A DNA stretch of 64,000 nt from Reinekea marinisedimentorum (lineage in GTDB: Bacteria > Pseudomonadota > Gammaproteobacteria > Pseudomonadales > Natronospirillaceae), in NCBI RefSeq assembly GCF_004341165.1, contig NZ_SLZR01000004.1, positions 62,001-126,000 of the forward strand, written 5' to 3'. The translations under genes and the position numbers were made by a program. Of this stretch, positions 55,607 to 64,000 are shown piece after piece; within the stretch, counting starts at the first letter, position 1; each line of letters begins with the position of its first letter. The notes under the pieces are model-generated. The model was given only the letters and a program-made list of their open reading frames with translations. It searched no databases and had not been told where the DNA came from.

Positions 55607-56173
55607 ATGACCATCAACAACTTCGTCGACTTCGGACCACTACAGCTTTTAATCGGCGAATGGACCGGCAGCAAAGGTGATGACCGATCACCGGAGCCGG
55701 ACGGCATCGAAGAAAACGCCTACCGCGAAACCATCCGTTTCGAGCCCATCCGGGAGGTGACCAATGCAGAAGAGCAGCGCCTGGCGGTATTGCAGTATCG
55801 GCAGATTGTTCACCGAATCCGCGACAACAAACAAATTCATGATCAGAGTGGTTATTGGATGTGGGATGCAGTTAATAACCAGATCATCCACACCTTCTGT
55901 ATTGGTCGCGGCATTGCAGTGGTAGCGGGCGGCAGCTTCACTGAAACCGAAGACCGGGAATTCACCCTGACGGTTGCTGCCGAGGCTGGCGGTTCAGAAT
56001 GGACAATTCAGCAAGCACCCTTTTTGACTGAAAAAGCCAAAACTACAGGCTTTACGATGTCTCTCACCGTTAAGGGCGATACGCTCAGCTACGATCAAAC
56101 GACGATCGTAGACATCTACAACTACAAGCAGTTTGAGCATACCGATAAAAGTACGCTGACCCGTAAGCTGTAA
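55607..56173 (+). CDS. Heme-binding beta-barrel (nitrobindin/FABP-like) protein
   Basis: The 188-residue protein contains LQLLIGEWTGSKGDD (the GxWxG entry of nitrobindin/DUF1794 barrels), YRETIRFEPI, and later NQIIHTFCIGRG, GFTMSLTVKGDTLSYDQTTIVDIYNYKQFEHTDKSTLTR. Family members bind heme and interact with nitric oxide or peroxynitrite. I cannot confirm the heme ligand. ATG 55607 has TGGAGA 7 nt upstream. A terminator follows at 56183. Confidence 0.78.
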   Translation: MTINNFVDFGPLQLLIGEWTGSKGDDRSPEPDGIEENAYRETIRFEPIREVTNAEEQRLAVLQYRQIVHRIRDNKQIHDQSGYWMWDAVNNQIIHTFCIGRGIAVVAGGSFTETEDREFTLTVAAEAGGSEWTIQQAPFLTEKAKTTGFTMSLTVKGDTLSYDQTTIVDIYNYKQFEHTDKSTLTRKL

Positions 56174-56187
56174 TCGAGGCATAAAAA

Positions 56188-56216
56188 AAGGTCGCACGAG
56201 CGACCTTCTGGTCTTT
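56188..56216 (+). terminator. Rho-independent terminator after the nitrobindin-like gene
   Basis: AAGGTCGC-ACGA-GCGACCTT forms an 8-bp stem, followed by a T-rich stretch (TTCTGGTCTTT). Confidence 0.7.
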
Positions 56217-56511
56217 GTAGGTTGGCCTTCAGGCCAACAAGGATTGTCGGGCTGAAGCCCGACCTACACTAGTGTGGCTTGCTGTAGGTTGGTCTTTAGG
56301 CCAACTGAGTTTCTGTCGGGCTGAAGCCCGACCTACAAATAAGCCCCAGTTGTAGGTTGGCCTTTAGGCCAACATGGGATGTTACTAAACCCAGGTTAAC
56401 TGTCGGGCTGAAGCCCGACCTACAAATAAGCCCCGGTTGTAGGTTGGTCTTTAGGCCAACATGGGATGTTACTAAACCCAGGTTAACTGTCGGGCTGAAG
56501 CCCGACCTACA
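56216..56511. repeat. Four tandem double-hairpin palindromic repeats (REP/BIME-like array)
   Basis: Four units lie at 56216-56268, 56283-56337, 56351-56424 and 56438-56511. Each begins TGTAGGTTGG, has a hairpin GTTGGYCTTYAGGCCAAC, then a second hairpin GTCGGGCTGAAGCCCGAC, and ends CCTACA, which can pair with the leading TGTAGG. Units 3 and 4 with their linkers are near-identical 87-bp direct repeats. Short frames across the array are repeat translation, not genes. It fills the gap between the nitrobindin-like gene and the convergent der. Confidence 0.9.
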
Positions 56512-56519
56512 GCCAGCAG

Positions 56520-57896
56520 CTACTTACGAGCCCCGCGCCTACCCTTCGGCTTGGTAGAACGACGACCTTTGGCCGCATCATCATAAGGGTTTTCACCCAC
56601 TTTAAATTCGAAGCGGATCGGCGTACCGCGTACCTTCAACGCCTTGCGGAAGGCATTCTCCAAATAACGCTTATAGCTGCCCGGCAACTTATTCAACTGG
56701 TTACCGTGAATAACAACAATCGGCGGGTTAGTTCCGCCCTGGTGCGCATAACGCAGCTTAATACGGCGACCACCCACCATCGGCGGCTGATGCATCTCTA
56801 CAACGCCCTGCATCAGGTTGGTCAGCTGATTGGTACTCCAGTGGCCACGGGCACTTTCGTAGGCAGTATCGACCGACTCGTAAAGGTGGCCAACATTGGT
56901 TCCGTGCTTGGCCGAAATGAAGTGGAGATCTGCCCAATCCATAAAGGGTAAACGGCGGTCAATAGCTGTTTTAACGGTGTCTTTCTGGTCTTCCGGCAGG
57001 CCATCCCACTTATTTACCGCCAGCACCAGCGCGCGACCGGACTCCAGCGCGAAGCCAAGCATGTGCATATCCTGATCGACCAGGCCAACCTGCGCATCAA
57101 TCACCAGCACAACGACGTTGGCATCCTGAATAGCCTGCAACGTCTTAACGATAGAAAACTTCTCAACAGCCTCAGAGATATTCTTTCGGCGACGCACACC
57201 GGCCGTATCAATCAGGGTATAGTTCTTACCATGACGCTCAAACGGGATGTAGATGCTGTCCATGGTGGTACCCGGGTGATCGTATACCACGACGCGCTCT
57301 TCACCGAGCATGCGGTTTACCAGCGTAGATTTACCCACATTCGGCCGACCGATAATCGCCATACGAATGGTGTCGTCATCCATTGGGTCGGTGCGGTCTT
57401 CCGGTACCGGGAAGTTAGCCAATACATCTTCCAGCAGCGAAGACACGCCCCTGTTTTGTGAAGCGGCAATAGGAATAGGCTGCCCCAAACCCACTTCAAA
57501 GAAATCTGCCATGGCGACATCCGGATCGCGACCATCGGTTTTATTCACCACCAGGTACACCGGCTTATCGACCTTACGCAAATGGTCTGCCAAAAACTGA
57601 TCGGCACCGGTCAGGCCGGTTTGAGCATCAACTAGGAACAGAACCAGATCGGCCTCTTCAATGGCCGCGAAACTCTGCTTAGCCATTTGAGCATCGAGAC
57701 CTTCCTCGAAACCACTGACACCGCCGGTATCAATGACAATAAAGGGGTGCTCGCCAAGCTTGCCTTCCCCGTATTTACGGTCACGGGTTAGCCCGGACCA
57801 ATCCGCAACTAATGCGTCCCGAGAACGGGTGAAGCGGTTGAAAAGAGTTGATTTGCCAACGTTCGGTCGGCCAACAAGTGCTATTACGGGGATCAT
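56520..57896 (-). CDS. der: Ribosome-assembly GTPase Der (EngA)
   Basis: This GTPase with two G domains is needed for 50S maturation. From ATG 57896 the protein has 458 residues. G domain 1 has [13 protein letters not shown] (residues 8-20), DTGGV and NKTDG. G domain 2 has [13 protein letters not shown] near residue 188, DTAGV and NKWDG. The C-terminal KH-like domain ends with a basic tail ([16 protein letters not shown]). The longest frame adds 26 residues without family support. A weak TACAAT -10 lies at 57930-57925, 28 bp upstream. Confidence 0.96.
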   Translation of the reverse strand: MIPVIALVGRPNVGKSTLFNRFTRSRDALVADWSGLTRDRKYGEGKLGEHPFIVIDTGGVSGFEEGLDAQMAKQSFAAIEEADLVLFLVDAQTGLTGADQFLADHLRKVDKPVYLVVNKTDGRDPDVAMADFFEVGLGQPIPIAASQNRGVSSLLEDVLANFPVPEDRTDPMDDDTIRMAIIGRPNVGKSTLVNRMLGEERVVVYDHPGTTMDSIYIPFERHGKNYTLIDTAGVRRRKNISEAVEKFSIVKTLQAIQDANVVVLVIDAQVGLVDQDMHMLGFALESGRALVLAVNKWDGLPEDQKDTVKTAIDRRLPFMDWADLHFISAKHGTNVGHLYESVDTAYESARGHWSTNQLTNLMQGVVEMHQPPMVGGRRIKLRYAHQGGTNPPIVVIHGNQLNKLPGSYKRYLENAFRKALKVRGTPIRFEFKVGENPYDDAAKGRRSTKPKGRRGARK

Positions 57897-57989
57897 TTTA
57901 ATGTTCGTCTTAAGTTTTGCGTCTATTGTAGCCTGAATCGTCACCCGACTCAGTCTAAATTCTTGTTCAGCCACTTTTCAGCGGCCATA

Positions 57990-58047
57990 AAAAACGGCTC
58001 TTTCGCAGTAAACGCACCAGGCTGGTGGTTTCAGCTAAAAGAACCGC
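57990..58047 (-). terminator. Rho-independent terminator of bamB
   Basis: On the minus strand CGGTTCTTT (58047-58039) pairs with AAAGAGCCG (58004-57996) with one G-U pair, and six Ts follow. An inner CACCAG-CCTGGTG stem lies in the loop. Confidence 0.6.
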
Positions 58048-58060
58048 TTCAGTGTTTGTA

Positions 58061-59230
58061 TTAGTTAGGCTCTACAACCAGATATTTAATACGGCTGCTA
58101 CGCCCCTGGAACAAAACACCGTCCTGAAACTCAATCGGATCGCTGTTAGAGCCTTTCCAGTCAATCTGACGGGAAGTTAACCATTCGCCGGTTTCAGCAT
58201 CAATAACGTGCACATAGCCCTTGATATCTGCAACAAACAGGTAGCCATCCTTAAGAAGGATTTCACTCAGCTGACGGTACTGGAAGCTTTGCAGGCTCCA
58301 CAGCTCATTCATCGTCGCCGGGTCAAAGGCCTTCAGGTGCGATTGGGCATTCACGCCGTACCAACGCTCTCCATCCGATTGGATCGACCGGAATGAAGAA
58401 AACGGCAGCGCCTGTAATACCCGCCCGGTACCGGCATCAATAACCACCATATCGCCCTGATAACCACTGACAATCAGGCGGTCATCCAGCACGGTAACGG
58501 CTGCATCGACATCAACCAGGCGGCTGATGTCGGTCGTGCCGCTGGCTCTGGCGATGCGGTATTCCCAGAGCACCGAACCATCCGCGACACTCAATGCCAC
58601 CACCTTGCCATTGGACAAGCCAGTCACCACGGCTTCGCCCTGATCGGTTTCAATCAGAACAGGCCGACTGGTGCCGGTAATGGTTAGATCGGGTTCAGAA
58701 TCCTGATAGGCCCATAAAAGCCGCCCGGTTACCCTTTCCAGCGCATTCACCCGACCATCAATGGTCTGAACGAATATGCGGTACTCCGTTACCAGCGGCT
58801 GCTCTACAGAAATAGCCCCCAAACGGCTGGACCAGATTTCGTTGTAACTCAGGTTGTAAAGATGCGCTTCGCCGTTATTGTTCAGCACCAGCATTTCTTC
58901 ATCCGCGAACACAACCGGTGCGGTAATACCACTGCTCAGGTGCTGTTTGTGCAGCACTTTGCCGTTCTCGCTCAGCTTGTATACATCGCCGCTGGCCAGT
59001 GGCACATATATGGAATCGCCATAAACCGTCGGATTTAAGTGAGCAAAGGCATTGAGGTCGGTGTCATTATCCAGAATACGCCACCAGTCCACCTTCAAAT
59101 CAACGACAGAAGGCAATGGATCTATGAGCTCAATAGGCTCTTCTCGCAAACCGCCATTAGAGCAACCTAGCAGAGCCGCAGAAGCGGCTGCTATCAGAAA
59201 CAGGCGGCCAAAGGTGTTTTTATTCGGCAA
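58061..59230 (-). CDS. bamB: Outer membrane assembly lipoprotein BamB
   Basis: This is a component of the BAM complex that inserts beta-barrel proteins in the outer membrane. The 389-residue protein has a lipoprotein signal (MPNKNTFGRLFLIAAASAALLGC) with the lipidated Cys23. The mature part is a PQQ-type beta-propeller with repeating GxVxALxxxxGxxLW strings (VNALERVTGRLLWAYQD, VVALSVADGSVLWEYR, VVIDAGTGRVLQALPF, VHVIDAETGEWLTSR). Its start overlaps the yfgM stop by 11 nt. Confidence 0.94.
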   Translation of the reverse strand: MPNKNTFGRLFLIAAASAALLGCSNGGLREEPIELIDPLPSVVDLKVDWWRILDNDTDLNAFAHLNPTVYGDSIYVPLASGDVYKLSENGKVLHKQHLSSGITAPVVFADEEMLVLNNNGEAHLYNLSYNEIWSSRLGAISVEQPLVTEYRIFVQTIDGRVNALERVTGRLLWAYQDSEPDLTITGTSRPVLIETDQGEAVVTGLSNGKVVALSVADGSVLWEYRIARASGTTDISRLVDVDAAVTVLDDRLIVSGYQGDMVVIDAGTGRVLQALPFSSFRSIQSDGERWYGVNAQSHLKAFDPATMNELWSLQSFQYRQLSEILLKDGYLFVADIKGYVHVIDAETGEWLTSRQIDWKGSNSDPIEFQDGVLFQGRSSRIKYLVVEPN

Positions 59231-59852
59231 CGGCTAGATCATCCAACTTAATTTTCAGATAAGGGTTGTTGATGCTTTGGCTTTCGGCCAAATCACTGGC
59301 AGTCTGATAGGCAGCCCGGGCATCTTCGACTTTACCCTGTTCCAGTAGGATATCGCCTTTTAACTCATAGCTAACCGCTTGATGACCTTCGCCTTCAATG
59401 GCGTTCAGGGCAGTTAAGGCATCATCCAGCTCATCCAATGCATACAGCACCTGAGCTTTTCGGTACAAAATAACGGGAGTCAGAGTCTTATCGGCGTTAT
59501 CAAGCGCCCAATCCAGCTCAGTCAATGCGCTGTCCAGATCGCCCTCTTCAACAGAAATTTTTGCTTCCAGCAACGCGGCCATAATTCCGTAACCCAGATC
59601 GGCGTAGTCATCTTTAAGCTCATCAATCAGCTGCTGGTGCTTCTCGTCGGCCTGTGCGCCACTGGCCAGGCTCTCGCTCAGCTCTTCATAAATAGCTGAA
59701 GCTTCCAGGCGGTGATTCTCAGTAGAGTTCTGATAGAGCTGAACGCCAACATAGGCCGCAATAAAGATAATGAAACCGCCGACTACCCAGTTTCCGTTTT
59801 TAGACCACCACTTCTGTAAGGCTTCAATCTGTTCCTGATCGGTGTCGTACAC
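59220..59852 (-). CDS. yfgM: YfgM-like TPR membrane protein
   Basis: This is an inner-membrane periplasmic chaperone-like factor that works with PpiD/SecYEG in E. coli. From GTG 59852, with GGAG 8 nt upstream, the protein has 210 residues; the longest frame starts earlier without a ribosome site. The helix GNWVVGGFIIFIAAYVGVQLY (about residues 18-38) anchors a C-terminal TPR region (DLGYGIMAALLEAKISVEEG, ALTELDWALDNADK, YRKAQVLYALDELDDALTAL, LKGDILLEQGKVEDARAAYQTA). It lies between hisS and bamB as in other gammaproteobacteria. Confidence 0.9.
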   Translation of the reverse strand: MYDTDQEQIEALQKWWSKNGNWVVGGFIIFIAAYVGVQLYQNSTENHRLEASAIYEELSESLASGAQADEKHQQLIDELKDDYADLGYGIMAALLEAKISVEEGDLDSALTELDWALDNADKTLTPVILYRKAQVLYALDELDDALTALNAIEGEGHQAVSYELKGDILLEQGKVEDARAAYQTASDLAESQSINNPYLKIKLDDLAVAE

Positions 59853-59950
59853 GCTGTTACTCCAAAATATACACAAAATTGCCGGTTCAATACCGGCAGT
59901 TTCAAATTCGGCTGAATGGCTTCAGCCGGTTAAATTCGCAAGGCCGGAGA

Positions 59951-61228
59951 TTATAGCCCGAGTTCACGTAAAACTTCAGCTACCTGATTCCAGGAAGTTG
60001 ACTGCTGTTCGTTGTGACCTTGTAAATCTTTCACCTGCACAATCTCTTGCTCCGCTTCCTGATCACCGAGAATCAATGCAAAGCGGGCACCGGATTTATC
60101 GGCCTTCTTCATCTGGCTCTTAAAGCTGCCACCGCCGCAGTTCATCTGCAGGCGAACGGCCGGTAATGCATCGCGAAGCTTTTCAGACAGCGCAATAGCC
60201 GCAATCTCTGCATTATCACCGGCGGCCACCATAAATACATCGACGGTGTTATAAATCGATTCCGGTACGGCTTTCAGCTCTTGCAGCAACAGCAGAATAC
60301 GCTCAATACCCATCGCGAAACCGGAGGCCGGTGTCGGCTTACCACCGAGCATTGGCACCAGGCCATCATAACGACCACCTGCACAGACTGTACCCTGCGC
60401 ACCCAGTGCGTCAGTGATCCATTCAAAGACGGATTTAGTGTAATAGTCCAGGCCACGAACAAGGCGCGGATTAATAACGTAGGGGACGCCAGCGGCTTTC
60501 AGCAGTGCACACAGGCGATCGAAATGCGCCTTGGATTCTTCATCGATGTAATCATCGAAGCTTGGCGCACCGTCGAGCAGTTTCTGTGTGGATGCCGACT
60601 TGCTGTCAAGGATGCGCAGCGGGTTAACATACAGGCGGCGCTGACTGTCTTCGTCTAACTGATCTTTCACGCCTTCCAGGTAATCAACCAGCGCTTTACG
60701 GTAGCGGCCACGCGCCTCACTGCTGCCCAGCGTATTAATATTGAGCGTAACAGAATCTGCAACGCCCAGTTTCTTAAACAGACGATAAGAAAGAACGATA
60801 AGTTCAACATCAATATCTGCCCCGGCCATGCCGAAGGTTTCCACACCGATCTGATAGAACTGGCGGTAACGACCTTTTTGCGGCCGTTCATAGCGGAACA
60901 TAGGGCCCTGATACCACAGACGCTGAATCTGATTATGCAGCAAGCCGTGCTGCAGGGCGGCACGGACACAGCCCGCGGTACCTTCCGGGCGCAGAGTCAG
61001 GCTGTCGCCGTTACGGTCGTCAAAGGTATACATTTCTTTTTCAACGATATCGGTGTGTTCACCAACACCACGGGCAAACAATTCTGTTGGTTCAACGACC
61101 GGCATCCGGATTTCCCGGTAACCGTATTGAGCGAGAACAGATTTCATCTGATCTTCGAGGTACTGCCAGAGAGGGCTATCAGTTGGCAGAATATCATTCA
61201 TTCCGCGGATAGATTGCAGATTAGCCAA
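59951..61228 (-). CDS. hisS: Histidyl-tRNA synthetase HisS
   Basis: This enzyme charges tRNA-His. The 425-residue class II enzyme matches the E. coli length. It has [15 protein letters not shown], the motif 2 region [16 protein letters not shown], and the HisA motif [15 protein letters not shown] near residue 260. [32 protein letters not shown] is motif 3. It follows ispG with a 12-nt gap. Confidence 0.97.
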   Translation of the reverse strand: MANLQSIRGMNDILPTDSPLWQYLEDQMKSVLAQYGYREIRMPVVEPTELFARGVGEHTDIVEKEMYTFDDRNGDSLTLRPEGTAGCVRAALQHGLLHNQIQRLWYQGPMFRYERPQKGRYRQFYQIGVETFGMAGADIDVELIVLSYRLFKKLGVADSVTLNINTLGSSEARGRYRKALVDYLEGVKDQLDEDSQRRLYVNPLRILDSKSASTQKLLDGAPSFDDYIDEESKAHFDRLCALLKAAGVPYVINPRLVRGLDYYTKSVFEWITDALGAQGTVCAGGRYDGLVPMLGGKPTPASGFAMGIERILLLLQELKAVPESIYNTVDVFMVAAGDNAEIAAIALSEKLRDALPAVRLQMNCGGGSFKSQMKKADKSGARFALILGDQEAEQEIVQVKDLQGHNEQQSTSWNQVAEVLRELGL

Positions 61229-61240
61229 GCGGAAATCTCC

Positions 61241-62362
61241 TTAACTTTCTTTTGCGATTATTGCTTGTTCAAGCGCTTGCTTAGTTTTAATTTTTTCACG
61301 AATCAGCTTTTCAAAATGGTCGACCAGATCGGCGTTATCGACCTTATGGTCCGGCTTACCGCCAACATAAATCAGGTTATTTGGCGAGCCGCCGGTAACA
61401 CCCAGATCGGCCTCTTTGGCCTCACCCGGACCGTTGACGACACAGCCAATTACGGCAACATCCATAGGCGTAAGAACATCTTCCAGACGCTCTTCAAGCT
61501 GATTCATGGTACTGATGACATCGAAATTCTGACGTGAGCAACTTGGGCAGGCGATAAAGTTGATCCCTTTGTTACGCAGGCGAAGGCTACGCAGAATATC
61601 AAAGCCAACCTTTATTTCTTCAACCGGGTCCGCGGCCAGCGAAACACGAATGGTGTCTCCTATGCCATCCATCAGCAACATGCCCAGGCCAACGGCCGAT
61701 TTTACCGTACCACTGCGTAAGCCGCCGGCTTCAGTAATGCCCAGGTGCAGAGGCTGTTCAATCTGGCTGGCAATAGCGCGGTAGGCTGCGACTGTCATAA
61801 ACACATCGGATGCTTTCAGGCTGAGTTTGAACTCCTGAAAGTTCAGGCGATCGAGAATATCGATATGACGCATGGCCGATTCAACCAGAGCCTGCGGTGT
61901 CGGCTCACCGTATTTCTTTTGCAGGTCCTTTTCCAGAGAGCCGGCATTCACACCAATGCGGATCGGTATATTGTTGTCACGCGCGCACTCAACAACGGCA
62001 CGGACCCGATCTTCACGACCAATATTACCCGGATTGATACGCAGGCAATCTACGCCCAGCTCGGCAACACGCAACGCGATTTTATAGTCGAAGTGAATAT
62101 CTGAAATTAACGGGACAGACACCTGCTTTTTAATCTCACCAAACGCTTCGGCTGCCTCCATGCTGGGCACGGAAACACGCACCATGTCGGCCCCTGCTTT
62201 CTCCAGTGCTTTAATTTGAGCAACGGTGGCTGCCACATCGGTGGTTTGGGTATTGGTCATTGACTGAACACTGATAGGCGCATCACCGCCCACAGGGACA
62301 TCACCTACCCATATCTTCCGGCTTTGACGGCGGGTAATCGGACTTTGTTCCTGTTTATTCAT
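61241..62362 (-). CDS. ispG: 4-hydroxy-3-methylbut-2-enyl diphosphate synthase IspG
   Basis: This is the penultimate step of the MEP isoprenoid pathway. ATG 62362 forms an ATGA overlap with the pilW stop and gives 373 residues, one more than E. coli IspG. The TIM-barrel part has [28 protein letters not shown] and RINPGNIG. The C-terminal Fe-S site has [11 protein letters not shown] and [20 protein letters not shown]. Confidence 0.97.
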   Translation of the reverse strand: MNKQEQSPITRRQSRKIWVGDVPVGGDAPISVQSMTNTQTTDVAATVAQIKALEKAGADMVRVSVPSMEAAEAFGEIKKQVSVPLISDIHFDYKIALRVAELGVDCLRINPGNIGREDRVRAVVECARDNNIPIRIGVNAGSLEKDLQKKYGEPTPQALVESAMRHIDILDRLNFQEFKLSLKASDVFMTVAAYRAIASQIEQPLHLGITEAGGLRSGTVKSAVGLGMLLMDGIGDTIRVSLAADPVEEIKVGFDILRSLRLRNKGINFIACPSCSRQNFDVISTMNQLEERLEDVLTPMDVAVIGCVVNGPGEAKEADLGVTGGSPNNLIYVGGKPDHKVDNADLVDHFEKLIREKIKTKQALEQAIIAKES

Positions 62363-63141
62363 AAAGATTTCTGCCAATCGATGAACTGTGCATATTCTTT
62401 TGTTTTGGAATACTGGTTTTTAAGCTGTAGGGCATAAGAGGCATACGCATCGGAATCGTCCTGCTCGTGCGCCAGCTGAATACCGAGCCAGAGCGTTGAC
62501 GCATTCTGGCGTGCCAGCTTAGCCCGTACCAGTCTTACGAAACCGTTATAAGTTCGATAAGCCCGCGCGTAGTCTTCCTGCTCTTTATAGATGGCAGCCA
62601 AGTTCAGGTAGCTACTGCTCATTGAAGGGTTCAGCACAATGGCCTTTTGATAGGCCAGAATAGCCTCTTCCTTCATTCCCAGGCGATTGGCGACCAGACC
62701 TTTGAAATCGAATGCCTGAGCCCTGCGCGCATAGAGGGTATCTTTTAGTACCATATCGAACTCATCGATCGAGGCTTCCAAGTTACCACGGTTATAGAGG
62801 TATACCGCATATTGAAAATGTGCCTCGGTACCGCCGTTATACTTTATTGCTTTCCTGAAGTGATCATCAGAAAGTTCAAACTCCAGCTCTCGCTCGTATA
62901 CTCTTGCCAGCCCCATGTGAGCACCGGCACTCTGACTGTTGATATCCAATGCATTCATCAGATTTTCTTTCGATTTGAGTAAGTCGCCCTTCTGGAAATA
63001 GCCATAGCCGATTTGAATGTAGGTTTTTTCGGCTTTATCCAGGTCTTTCTTATCTTCATATGGGCCGGTTTTGGTAGTAACGCAACCGGCTGCAACAAGT
63101 GCAATTACAGCTAAAAATACATACTTCACAATCAGTTTCAT
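62359..63141 (-). CDS. pilW: Type IV pilus biogenesis/stability lipoprotein PilW (PilF)
   Basis: This outer-membrane TPR lipoprotein acts as pilotin for the PilQ secretin. The 260-residue protein has the lipobox LVAAGC with Cys20. TPR units follow: [81 protein letters not shown] and [33 protein letters not shown]. It lies between rlmN and ispG, the usual gammaproteobacterial location. Confidence 0.93.
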   Translation of the reverse strand: MKLIVKYVFLAVIALVAAGCVTTKTGPYEDKKDLDKAEKTYIQIGYGYFQKGDLLKSKENLMNALDINSQSAGAHMGLARVYERELEFELSDDHFRKAIKYNGGTEAHFQYAVYLYNRGNLEASIDEFDMVLKDTLYARRAQAFDFKGLVANRLGMKEEAILAYQKAIVLNPSMSSSYLNLAAIYKEQEDYARAYRTYNGFVRLVRAKLARQNASTLWLGIQLAHEQDDSDAYASYALQLKNQYSKTKEYAQFIDWQKSL

Positions 63142-64000
63142 TTGGCAGAACTCCGATCTGAACGTTGGTTAGCAACCGTGGCGGCTGTGTGACCCAACTC
63201 AACGGCTTCAATAAACTTTTCAGAGCGGCGGGTTTTATCTGCAACCTGGCCAATGAGCTGGCCACAGGCTGCGTCGATATCGTCGCCGCGCGTTTTACGA
63301 ATGGTTACATTGTATCCGCCCTTTTGAAGAATGTCCCTAAAGCGGTGAATTCGATTGTTGCTCGGACGCTGATAACCGGAATTCGGGAACGGATTAAACG
63401 GTATCAGGTTAATCTTACAGGGCGTGCTCTTTAACAGCTGCACCAGCTCTTCCGCGTGTGCCGGTTCATCATTCACCTTGTCGATCAGGGTGTATTCGAT
63501 GGTACACACCCGCTTATCCGGCAGGCGGTCAAAATAGGTGTTTACTGCATCAAGCGTTGCTTTCAAGCCATAGCGCTTGTTTATTGGCACCAGTTGGTTA
63601 CGCAGCGCATCGTTGGGCGCATGAAGAGAAAGAGCCATAGACACATCTGTGACCTTGGCCAGATCAAGTATTCTTGGTACCACACCAGAAGTACTGACGG
63701 TGACACGACGCTTGGAAAGGCCGTAAGCGTTGTCTTCCATCATCAGGTTCATCGATTCAACAACATTATCGTAATTCAGCAAGGGCTCACCCATGCCCAT
63801 CATCACGACGTTGGTAACGTGACGTTCACGCTTTTTGCCCGGCTCATCCCAGGAGCGAGCGGCAACCCAGAGCTGACCAATAATTTCAGCGGAACTCAAA
63901 TCACGGTTAAAACCCTGCTTACCCGTAGAGCAGAAGGAGCAATCGAGCGCACAGCCGATCTGCGAGGAAACACAAAGTGTGCCGCGATCGTCTTCAGGGA
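63138..64000 (-). CDS. rlmN: 23S rRNA (adenine2503-C2)-methyltransferase RlmN (partial, N-terminus outside window)
   Basis: This radical-SAM enzyme methylates A2503 of 23S rRNA and A37 of some tRNAs. The frame is open to the right edge, so the N-terminal part lies outside. The radical SAM CxxxCxxC motif is visible near 63940 ([18 protein letters not shown]). It is followed by [37 protein letters not shown], the catalytic Cys area [13 protein letters not shown], and [18 protein letters not shown]. Its stop overlaps the pilW start by 4 nt. Confidence 0.96.
   Translation of the reverse strand, partial: PEDDRGTLCVSSQIGCALDCSFCSTGKQGFNRDLSSAEIIGQLWVAARSWDEPGKKRERHVTNVVMMGMGEPLLNYDNVVESMNLMMEDNAYGLSKRRVTVSTSGVVPRILDLAKVTDVSMALSLHAPNDALRNQLVPINKRYGLKATLDAVNTYFDRLPDKRVCTIEYTLIDKVNDEPAHAEELVQLLKSTPCKINLIPFNPFPNSGYQRPSNNRIHRFRDILQKGGYNVTIRKTRGDDIDAACGQLIGQVADKTRRSEKFIEAVELGHTAATVANQRSDRSSAK

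Noticed and set aside
56216-56511. Possible CRISPR array
   Set aside because: The units are self-complementary double hairpins with near-identical linkers, not short repeats with unique equal-length spacers, and no cas genes are near.
56357-56557. 66-residue open frame across the tandem repeats
   Set aside because: It translates the palindromic repeat units twice and has no ribosome site; it is an artefact of the array.

Overview
The window looks like a chromosomal segment of a free-living, probably marine gammaproteobacterium. Two gene orders support this. The first is metG-rnfABCDGE-nth, an arrangement I recall from Pseudomonas-like genomes. The second is rlmN-pilW-ispG-hisS-yfgM-bamB-der. 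The wax-ester, phasin and rhamnose-polysaccharide genes resemble those of Marinobacter/Cellvibrio-type bacteria, but I cannot fix a genus. I saw no rRNA, tRNA, CRISPR array, intact insertion sequence or prophage.

Layout. (1) 1-9439, minus strand: a polysaccharide operon read as wzm, wzt, rmlA, rmlC, rmlD, rmlB, a coiled-coil protein, a glycosyltransferase, and a methyltransferase-like coiled-coil protein that runs off the left edge. The two coiled-coil proteins are built from exact heptad-integer tandem repeats of 63 and 91 residues. (2) 9795-11159: a beta-CASP metallo-beta-lactamase protein, followed by palindromic intergenic repeats. (3) 11486-18291, minus strand: cysC, cysN, an SLC13-type permease, cysQ and cysD, preceded by a UDP-glucose dehydrogenase. 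No cysH/I/J is present. Just upstream, 18566-21088 holds two glycosyltransferase-like genes and a sulfotransferase-like gene. Together these suggest PAPS supply for a sulfated polysaccharide. (4) 21219-31948: apbC/mrp, a GDP-mannose synthesis enzyme, metG, the Rnf complex and nth. (5) 32039-35310: a DegV protein, a DUF4062-like protein and two Nudix hydrolases.

(6) 35440-49008 reads as a carbon-storage region. It holds a wax ester synthase/DGAT, an alpha/beta hydrolase, a two-domain fatty acyl-CoA reductase of the Marinobacter type, two phasin-like proteins, a patatin phospholipase, a PhaD-like TetR regulator, uncharacterised genes, and glgC-glgA. Nearly the same palindrome (TGTCAAATTGAC core) lies in the acyl reductase promoter region and in the tetR/phasin divergent region, which suggests one regulator controls both. 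Three small elements bounded by CTAGTG/CACTAG lie at or near 3' ends of genes here.

(7) 49037-64000: an MFS transporter, tadA, guaA, guaB, xseA, a nitrobindin-like protein, a tandem array of double-hairpin repeats at 56.2-56.5 kb, then der, bamB, yfgM, hisS, ispG, pilW and rlmN (cut by the right edge).

All calls come from reading the sequence and from recalled family knowledge; no database search was run. Start codons were moved from the longest reading frame where a better ribosome binding site or family length argued for it, and these changes are noted entry by entry.
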